Below, one piece after another: positions 5,983 to 10,386 of a stretch of 10,386 nucleotides of DNA. The position numbers and the translations under genes were made by a program. The notes below the pieces were generated by a model. That model was not told where the DNA came from, searched no databases, and saw only the letters and a program-made list of their open reading frames with translations. The first letter of the stretch is position 1, and every line of letters begins with the position of its first letter. The DNA comes from Sedimentisphaerales bacterium (GTDB lineage: Bacteria; Planctomycetota; Phycisphaerae; Sedimentisphaerales; Anaerobacaceae), in assembly GCA_016933985.1 (NCBI GenBank), contig JAFGTU010000021.1, positions 1 to 10,386 on the forward strand. Direction: 5' to 3'.

Positions 5983-7704
5983 ATGGGAAAGTTCACCTTC
6001 GGCGGACGCAGAAACAACAGGGCAGGGGGCAAGCCATCATCTATCGCAGGAAGAATCGGCGGAGCGATCTTCTTCCTCTTCTTCTTCGCAATGGGAATGC
6101 TCTTCGAGGTCCTCGTCGGCTGGGAATTTAGCAAGGCAGTCCGCCAGCGATTCTGGAAGCAAACCCCCTGCACAATTACCGCAAGCACCATCGAAGAAAA
6201 ACCCTCAAGCAACGACCCATACACCTTCAAGGTAGCCTACGAATACGAATTCAACTCCGCCAAATACGCCTCCACAACCTACAAACGCGGCTACAAAGGC
6301 TGCGACGAATACCACAAGGCCGACAAAATCGCGAAGAGATATCCCCCCGGCAAACAGGCCCTCTGCTACGTCAACCCCGCCGATCCCGCCACAGCGGTCC
6401 TGAAACGAGGCAGCCTCCTCTTCGGCTTCGTTCTTCTCTTCCCCCTAATCTTCGTGCTCATAGGAGCCTTCGGCATCTATGCCTCACTATTCTCACGCGA
6501 CAAAAAGACCATGACAAAACCAATCGCAGCAAAATCGCCACGCCGCAAAGCCACCAGGAGTGTGGGCGTTGGCATCTTCGCAATCCTTGGCCTGGTCGGC
6601 GCAGGCATGCTTTACACGCTCACAATCCGCCCCATCGCCAGAACCATCGATGCCCGAAACTGGATAGAAACCCCATGCAAGATCATCTCGGCCCAGGTCA
6701 GGAGTCACGAAGGAGATGACAGCACCACCTACAGCATCGACATATTCTATGAATACAACTTTGACGGCCAAACCTACAAATCCAGCAGGTATGGCTTCAT
6801 CGGCGGCTCATCCAGCGGATACAGCGGCAAGGCCGAAGTCGTCAACGCATACAAGAAGGCCAAGAACCCAGTCTGTTACGTAAACCCCAAAGACCCCTCC
6901 GAAGCCGTCCTTAAGCGCGGCCTCAGCCTCGGCCTGCTGATATGCCTCATCCCCCTGCCCTTCCTCGCCATCGGCATAGGCGGAATAATCCATTCCATAC
7001 ACAAGAAGAAAGAACGCTCACCGCGATCTGCCGGCCCGCGATGGTTCAATGAGCTGGTCCCCGCCTCGCCGACGGGTCTTCCCGTTGAAGCTGCCGCGCT
7101 CACAGGCCCGGCCGTCCTCAAGCCCGAGTACGCCCCGGTAGCCAAACTCCTCGGCACAATCGTATTCGCCGTCTTCTGGAACGGCATCGTTTCAATTTTC
7201 GTCTATAAGGCAATCAACAGCTTCCGGCAAGGCCGGCCCGACTGGGGCCTGGCGCTCATCATGATCCCCTTCGTGCTCATAGGCCTCGGAGCCATAGGAT
7301 CCGCCTTTTATCAGTTCCTCGCAACGTTCAATCCCCGCGTGACACTGAACCTAAGCTCCGCAACCATCCCCTTGGGCTCGGCCGCAGAGCTGTCATGGTC
7401 TTTCACCGGCAGAACCAGCGTGATAAACACCCTTCGGATAAGCCTCCAGGCCAGAGAAGAAGCCCGATACCGCCGCGGAACGAAGACATATACCGACAAA
7501 AACAAATTCTACGAAACCGAACTATATTCAACCACCCACGCCTCCGAAATCGCCCACGGCAGCGTCGGCATCATAGTACCCGCCGACACGATGCACTCCT
7601 TCGAGGCCACAAACAACAGAATAATCTGGGAGCTGCAGGTAACAGGCCAAATAGATAAATGGCCTGACGTAAAAGAAACATTCAAAATAACAATAACCCC
7701 ATGA
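5983..7704 (+). CDS. Membrane protein with two DUF3592 repeats and a C-terminal arrestin-like beta-sandwich
   Basis: This gene encodes 573 residues. Six hydrophobic spans lie near residues 24-48, 145-170, 193-215, 313-337, 388-411 and 421-446. Two homologous DUF3592 modules lie between TM pairs: residues 58-144 (WKQTPCTITAS, YEYEF, YPPGKQALCYVNPADPATAV) and 226-312 (WIETPCKIISA, YEYNF, NPVCYVNPKDPSEAVLKRG). The CYVNP.DP..AVLKRG ending is repeated almost word for word, showing an internal duplication. DUF3592 modules are small beta domains between membrane helices; their function is unknown. The last ~125 residues (450-573) are predicted beta strands with IPLGSAAELSWSF, IIVPADTMHSF and IIWELQVTGQIDKWPDVKET, and resemble arrestin-like beta-sandwiches. 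They also resemble the small protein encoded 310 bases downstream. The ATG at 5983 has only a weak GGGG/TAGG ribosome site. Stop TGA is at 7702-7704. A scaffold or envelope role is possible, but no activity can be assigned. Confidence 0.87.
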   Translation: MGKFTFGGRRNNRAGGKPSSIAGRIGGAIFFLFFFAMGMLFEVLVGWEFSKAVRQRFWKQTPCTITASTIEEKPSSNDPYTFKVAYEYEFNSAKYASTTYKRGYKGCDEYHKADKIAKRYPPGKQALCYVNPADPATAVLKRGSLLFGFVLLFPLIFVLIGAFGIYASLFSRDKKTMTKPIAAKSPRRKATRSVGVGIFAILGLVGAGMLYTLTIRPIARTIDARNWIETPCKIISAQVRSHEGDDSTTYSIDIFYEYNFDGQTYKSSRYGFIGGSSSGYSGKAEVVNAYKKAKNPVCYVNPKDPSEAVLKRGLSLGLLICLIPLPFLAIGIGGIIHSIHKKKERSPRSAGPRWFNELVPASPTGLPVEAAALTGPAVLKPEYAPVAKLLGTIVFAVFWNGIVSIFVYKAINSFRQGRPDWGLALIMIPFVLIGLGAIGSAFYQFLATFNPRVTLNLSSATIPLGSAAELSWSFTGRTSVINTLRISLQAREEARYRRGTKTYTDKNKFYETELYSTTHASEIAHGSVGIIVPADTMHSFEATNNRIIWELQVTGQIDKWPDVKETFKITITP

Positions 7705-8014
7705 TGCAATTGATTATTGATAATTTACTATTGAATACTTCTCCGACTGGGTGGCAGCCTCAAGCGAAGCTTGGCGATGGCGGCAAACCGTGTCATTCCT
7801 GCGCAAGCAGGAATCCAAATTATAGATACAGTGTGAACTCGTGCCCACCAAGGCCGGTCTCTATGCTTCGGAGATTGCTCCTTTCGTTTCGGTCATTAGG
7901 TCATTGAGATTTCGATATTGTTTCGGATTTCGTGCTTCGGATTTCGAGTTTCTTCTGTCTCGACTCCGAGGAAAGAACTCGGCCAGTGTGATTATCAGAT
8001 AAAGGAAGACCCCA
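7705..8014. repeat. Gap between DUF3592 and arrestin-like genes, filled with dispersed repeats
   Basis: No gene is seen. In order: AT-rich TTGATTATTGATAATTTACT (7710-7737); the hairpin CAAGC-GAA-GCTTG within 7761-7773; the palindrome ATTCCTGC-GCAA-GCAGGAAT (7795-7814); then a run of TTCGGATTTCG-type repeat (7905-7950) holding the 19 bases shared with 2322-2340. The palindrome and the TTCGG repeat look like parts of element families scattered through a genome, but only this window was seen. The last ~50 bases hold the ribosome site of the next gene. Confidence 0.7.
7795..7814. repeat. dRS3-like palindrome with GNRA loop
   Basis: ATTCCTGC-GCAA-GCAGGAAT is a perfect 8-bp stem closed by a GCAA tetraloop, flanked by GTC and CC. 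The same shape (ATTCC..GGAAT palindromes, e.g. Neisseria dRS3) is a known type of dispersed repeat. One copy is seen here. Confidence 0.65.
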
Positions 8015-8377
8015 ATGCCTGAATTGGACATCGCCATAGCCGAATACAAGACATCATTCCGCCCCGGCCAGACTATCCGCGGCTCGGTCCGCTGGACATT
8101 ACCCGAAGACCCCGAATCCGTCGTGGTCTCCCTATTCTGGCGGACCGAAGGCAAGGGCACTCAGGATGTCGGCGTGATAGACACCGTCAAATTCGATCAT
8201 CCCGGCTCTTTAGGCCAAAGGGACTTCACCTTCATCCTCCCCCCCGCCCCATTCAGCTTCTCAGGAAAGCTAATCTCAATAATCTGGGCAATTGAAGCAA
8301 CAGCCTACCCCTCAGAACAAACCACCCGCCAGGAAATAACCGTCTCCCCCACCGGTAAGGAGGTCGCCATAGAGTAA
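8015..8377 (+). CDS. Small arrestin-like beta-sandwich protein (uncharacterised)
   Basis: This gene encodes 120 residues, with ATG at 8015-8017, AAGGA 8 bases upstream and TAA at 8375-8377. It is not a named family that I recognise. The pattern is all-beta: MPELDIAIAEYKTSFRPGQT, IRGSVRW, VVVSLFWRTEGKG, DFTFILPPAPFSFSGKLISI, IWAIEATAYPSEQT and EITVSP. The PPAPFSFSGKLISIIW.IEA core and the ending ...EITVSP closely parallel residues 529-573 of the DUF3592 protein upstream (VPADTMHSFE.. IIWELQVTG ..FKITITP), so the two are probably related folds. There is no signal peptide or membrane segment. The two genes lie on the same strand, 310 bases apart, and may work together, with this one as a soluble partner. 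Just downstream a second, in-frame copy of its last codons is present (8447-8506), so the C-terminus may have been altered. Confidence 0.75.
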   Translation: MPELDIAIAEYKTSFRPGQTIRGSVRWTLPEDPESVVVSLFWRTEGKGTQDVGVIDTVKFDHPGSLGQRDFTFILPPAPFSFSGKLISIIWAIEATAYPSEQTTRQEITVSPTGKEVAIE

Positions 8378-8506
8378 CGACCCCGCCATATTCCAACCCG
8401 GCCCCCAGTCTGAGATCTGAAATCTGCAATCTGAAATCCCCGTGCAGTCTCCCCCACCGGCAAGGAAATAGTCCTAAACGAACCCCCCGCCGACCGCCCC
8501 GTTTAG
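8342..8506 (+). repeat. Duplicated end of the arrestin-like gene around a repeat insert
   Basis: GTCTCCCCCACCGG(T/C)AAGGA occurs at 8342-8361 inside the gene and again at 8447-8466, with one mismatch. The distance is 105 bases, exactly 35 codons, so the frame is kept. Copy 1 reads VSPTGKEVAIE then TAA. Copy 2 reads VSPTGKEIVLNEPPADRPV then TAG (8504-8506). Between the copies, after the stop, are AAATCTGCAATCTGAAATCC and related TCTGA-type repeats (about 8409-8440). Either a repeat was inserted with a duplication of the target, or a tandem gene copy decayed to its last codons. Confidence 0.8.
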
Positions 8507-9168
8507 CCCCGCAATTCACTTGCGGGGTCCCCCCATCCTACCGCCGACACCACCGTTCAGCCCGCACCCCCGCGGTGCGGGTCACCCACATCCTCCGCCC
8601 ACCACCCAAATCAACACCCCACGGAGCCGCGACCGTAAGGGAGCCGTTTCCCAGCTTGAATCACAATCCGCTCTATATCAACCCTTGCAAAGAATATGGA
8701 ATCGCCATCGGCCAGCCTGTTTTGGCCACGCAAGGGGCCCGTGGGGCTTTTCAAACACCCCCCAACCGAAGCCACATCAGAGGTGGCGTTACATCCTAAT
8801 AATCCATTGCGTAAGTCTCGCGACTATGGTCTCATTCCGAGCGAGCCGTAGGCGAGTCGAGGTCGAAGATCCGCCTTCAGCGGGAATCTATTAAAACAGC
8901 CAAATTCCATTTCGTTCATAGTCGTGCGATTTATCAATTAGAGTACTATGTCGAGCAACCTAAGCAGATTATTGACGATATTCAAAACCCTTCACAACAC
9001 AGCCCCGATGACCATCAACAAGAACCGTACTGAAAATCCCCCCGTGCCTCCTGCGCTACCAACTATTTCTTGGATGTGGAAGGCATTATCCCAGGCAACG
9101 GTGCATGAAAAAGGACCGCAAGTGGAAGACTTACAGCCCTATGCCAAGATATTGATTCGCAGACAAAC
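8378..9168. other. Non-coding region with repeats and hairpins between the arrestin-like and PEP-CTERM genes
   Basis: No convincing gene is seen in 791 bases. It holds the duplicated gene end (to 8506), the two tandem hairpin units (8489-8596), a GGAGCCGCGACCGTAAGGGA string (8624-8643) that I recall as a common dispersed repeat in planctomycete-like genomes, the hairpin CCACG/CGTGG near 8725-8745, the hairpin GCCAC-ATCAGAG-GTGGC (8771-8787), and a GAGCGAGCCGTAGGCGAGTC repeat-like string (8840-8859). From about 8895 to 9168 the base composition is ordinary and no hairpin or frame stands out. Confidence 0.6.
8489..8596. repeat. Two tandem 54-base units, each with an 8-bp hairpin
   Basis: Unit 1 is 8489-8542 and unit 2 is 8543-8596. 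They share GCCGAC at the start, GTT(T/C)AGC before the hairpin and a C-rich CAT-CCT.CC tail. Each has an 8-bp perfect stem and a 5-base loop at the same offset: CCCCGCAA-TTCAC-TTGCGGGG at 8507-8527 and CCCGCACC-CCCGC-GGTGCGGG at 8561-8581. The two stems differ in sequence but both stay fully paired. No T-tract follows, so they are not simple terminators, although unit 1 starts at the end of the duplicated gene tail. Confidence 0.8.
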
Positions 9169-9702
9169 CTATGCTTGCCTGCGTCTTCTAAGCAATCCCA
9201 ACCCGGCGACTGCAAACAGGAAAATGGAACTTGGCTCAGGAATAACATTGAACTCGAGAATGTAGTCATGAATATCAGGTTCGGTCGACACAAATACATA
9301 ATGCCGAAGCCTGTAATTCCCCGTCTCCAACGGAAGGACATCGTCGAAGATAGATCCCGAGAAAGGGAGGTACAATTCGCCGCTGAAACCCAAATGGGTA
9401 TAAGGATAGTCGAACATGGCAAGTGCGTACTCAGTTCTCTCAATACCGCCACCCTCGATAGACGCGGTTATTCCTGCCAGTTCCATACCATCGGGAATAG
9501 AAAAGTTGATTGAATCCCAGTCGGCGGGCGACACGCTCATTGAACCAGAAAATCTATTCACGCCGATGTCAAACTGAAACAGGGGGTCATCGATGTCTAA
9601 ATCGCCATCTATCGCTTCGTCATAAGAGATGGGAACTGCGCCCGCACCCATCCCGAAGCTACCTATGACTAATAGAACTGCAAGAACTATACTAATCTTC
9701 AT
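9169..9702 (-). CDS. PEP-CTERM domain exported protein
   Basis: This gene encodes 177 residues, with ATG at 9700-9702 and TAG at 9169-9171. AAGGAG lies 10 bases upstream and AAAGGG 2 bases upstream. The N-terminus MKISIVLAVLLVIGSFGMGA is a signal peptide with a likely cut near residue 22 (GAGA|V). The C-terminus has the sorting signal: P155-E156-P157 in NVIPEPSSIF, a hydrophobic stretch to about residue 171, then RRRR (172-175). In PEP-CTERM/exosortase bacteria this tail is recognised by EpsH-type exosortase, and such proteins go to the cell surface or extracellular matrix. The mature middle (23-152) is acidic and beta-rich with no recognised domain. Its function is unknown; it may be a matrix or surface protein. 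No exosortase gene is in this window. Confidence 0.93.
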   Translation of the reverse strand: MKISIVLAVLLVIGSFGMGAGAVPISYDEAIDGDLDIDDPLFQFDIGVNRFSGSMSVSPADWDSINFSIPDGMELAGITASIEGGGIERTEYALAMFDYPYTHLGFSGELYLPFSGSIFDDVLPLETGNYRLRHYVFVSTEPDIHDYILEFNVIPEPSSIFLFAVAGLGLLRRRRQA

Positions 9703-9810
9703 CGCCCTTTCTCCTTATTTCAACATCAAGTAATCGACCCACCTTGGCTCGTTCACGGATTGACTAACTATAGCATAACTCACCGGTGCTCCTCCGTGAA
9801 TATAGTTCAG

Positions 9811-9839
9811 TGAATACCATATTGTACCGCAAAAGTCAA
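9811..9839 (-). promoter_or_regulatory. Possible promoter and direct repeats upstream of the PEP-CTERM gene
   Basis: On the minus strand, TTGACT (9834-9839), 17 bases, then TATTCA (9811-9816). The -10 is poor. TATTCAC occurs twice on this strand, 14 bases apart, around the predicted start region, and the palindrome CACCGGTG lies at 9781-9788; either could bind a regulator. Confidence 0.35.
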
Positions 9840-10015
9840 CCAAAAAGTCATGTAACTGGCATTTTTTTTGCCGGAATCCGTGTTTTGGCGTGTTTCAAAG
9901 CCGATTCAGCACGTTTCCAGCGACTCGACCTGCCTTTTCCGGGCCGTAACGTCAGTTTTAGCATAGGTCTCCCTTCCAACCACCCAGAAACCAGCACCCT
10001 CCCACCCACTGTCAA

Positions 10016-10079
10016 GTCCGTCCTCCGTCATCCGCCGTCCGTCTTCTGTCCTTCTGTCTTCTGCACTCTGTCTTCTTCG
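10016..10079. repeat. Degenerate heptanucleotide tandem tract (YTCYGTC)
   Basis: Successive units read GTCCGTC, CTCCGTC, ATCCGCC, GTCCGTC, TTCTGTC, CTTCTGTC, TTCTGCA, CTCTGTC, TTCTTCG. The phase is kept with one extra base in the sixth unit. The tract then leads into the paired 24-base elements. Confidence 0.7.
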
Positions 10080-10083
10080 TGCC

Positions 10084-10163
10084 CTTTGCGCCTTCGTGGT
10101 TCAAATTGTTTTTTGGCTGCGGCTCTGCTGCTCCAAGTTCTCTGTGTCCTCGGTGGCCAAATT
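10084..10163. repeat. Pair of related 24-base elements, 56 bases apart
   Basis: CTTTGCGCCTTCGTGGTTCA followed by AATT (10084-10107) and CTCTGTGTCCTCGGTGGCCA followed by AATT (10140-10163) agree at 16 of 24 positions, with a shared CAAATT end. From memory, strings of this kind are scattered between genes in many environmental bacteria; their role is unknown. Confidence 0.6.
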
Positions 10164-10167
10164 TAAC

Positions 10168-10196
10168 TTGACACCCAACACAAAATATAGTATAAT
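10168..10196 (+). promoter_or_regulatory. Perfect-consensus sigma70 promoter facing the right edge
   Basis: TTGACA (10168-10173), exactly 17 bases, then TATAAT (10191-10196): both hexamers are the full consensus and the spacing is ideal. Transcription would start near 10203 and run rightward. No gene with a clear ribosome site follows within the 184 bases left. Confidence 0.75.
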
Positions 10197-10302
10197 ACCG
10201 ACCAAACTAAATAGACAATCGTCGAATGAAAGATGAGATAGCATAAACCATTACCCCAACAACACTTACAATGAAACAGCGTAGGAACAATCACACCACC
10301 CA

Positions 10303-10319
10303 TCCCGACAATGTCGGGA
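10303..10319. repeat. Short palindromic hairpin
   Basis: TCCCGAC-AAT-GTCGGGA is a perfect 7-bp stem with a 3-base loop, about 100 bases downstream of the consensus promoter. There is no T-tract, so a terminator is unlikely. It resembles a dispersed palindrome. Confidence 0.5.
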
Positions 10320-10386
10320 CTCCACAATTCTGCTCTTTGCACTTTGACTTTTACGTTCCCACTCCGCCCATCTTGCCGGAAGTGGA

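Larger units (their letters stand above)
9850..10386. other. Non-coding repeat region to the right edge
   Basis: No supported gene is seen. In order: a T8 run flanked by GGCA/TGCC (about 9858-9873); a degenerate heptamer tract of YTCYGTC type (about 10016-10079, roughly nine units); two related 24-base elements 56 bases apart (10084-10107 and 10140-10163, 16 of 24 bases equal); a perfect promoter (10168-10196); and the hairpin TCCCGAC-AAT-GTCGGGA (10303-10319). Open frames here translate the repeats and are not credible, apart from a short frame from ATG 10271 that runs off the edge. Confidence 0.6.

Noticed and set aside
7861..8160. 99-codon frame on the minus strand with NSKSEARNPKQYRN
   Set aside because: It translates the dispersed TTCGGATTTCG repeat and overlaps the better supported arrestin-like gene.
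8520..8894. 124-codon plus-strand frame, rich in Pro and Arg
   Set aside because: It crosses hairpin and repeat strings (e.g. SRDRKGAV from a dispersed repeat), with no coherent protein pattern.
8948..9265. 105-codon plus-strand frame
   Set aside because: No ribosome site or family pattern; its end overlaps the PEP-CTERM gene antisense.
9858..9873. T8 run flanked by GGCA/TGCC as a terminator
   Set aside because: The T-run is in the loop rather than after the stem, and the stem is only four bases.
9786..10166. 126-codon frame on the plus strand
   Set aside because: Its second half is only a translation of the heptamer and 24-base repeats; no ribosome site or recognised motif.

Overview
The window looks like chromosomal DNA from a Planctomycetota-type bacterium, probably Phycisphaerae or Sedimentisphaerales-like. 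This is inferred from three things. There is a GH29 fucosidase with a discoidin-like tail and a PEP-CTERM exported protein. The GC-rich genes favour C- or G-ending codons. The intergenic DNA is full of short dispersed hairpin and 'TTCGGATTTCG'-type repeats. No rRNA, tRNA, CRISPR array or intact insertion sequence was seen.

Layout: (1) 2-868, +: 3' part of an alpha-L-fucosidase gene. (2) 980-2058, -: a DUF4160/DUF2442 pair four bases apart, resembling predicted toxin-antitoxin cassettes, followed by a small conserved protein of unknown function. (3) 2357-5695, -: a thiamine (thiazole branch) operon with a sigma70-like promoter, a TPP riboswitch, thiS, thiG, a DapF-family gene and thiH. The genes are tightly coupled (4-base gap thiS/thiG, ATGA overlap dapF-like/thiH). 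(4) 5983-8377, +: a six-TM protein with two DUF3592 repeats and an arrestin-like beta-sandwich tail, then a small soluble protein that looks like the same beta-sandwich alone. (5) 8378-9168: non-coding, with a duplicated gene end, two tandem 54-base hairpin units and other hairpins. (6) 9169-9702, -: PEP-CTERM exported protein. (7) 9703-10386: non-coding repeats plus a perfect-consensus promoter facing the right edge.

In the thiamine operon, ThiS carries the sulfur as a C-terminal thiocarboxylate. ThiH, a radical-SAM tyrosine lyase, supplies dehydroglycine, and ThiG condenses both with deoxyxylulose phosphate to build the thiazole. The riboswitch on the leader would shut the operon down when TPP is plentiful. 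The most interesting point is the DapF-family gene between thiG and thiH. It keeps the substrate-pocket motifs of diaminopimelate epimerase, but both catalytic cysteines are serine (Ser72 and Ser218), so the usual two-thiol epimerase chemistry is not expected. Its position in a TPP-controlled operon makes it a good candidate for a different, undescribed activity. Also worth a second look are the extra helix in the riboswitch between P2 and P4, the covarying tandem hairpins at 8489-8596, and the in-frame 105-base duplication at the end of the arrestin-like gene.
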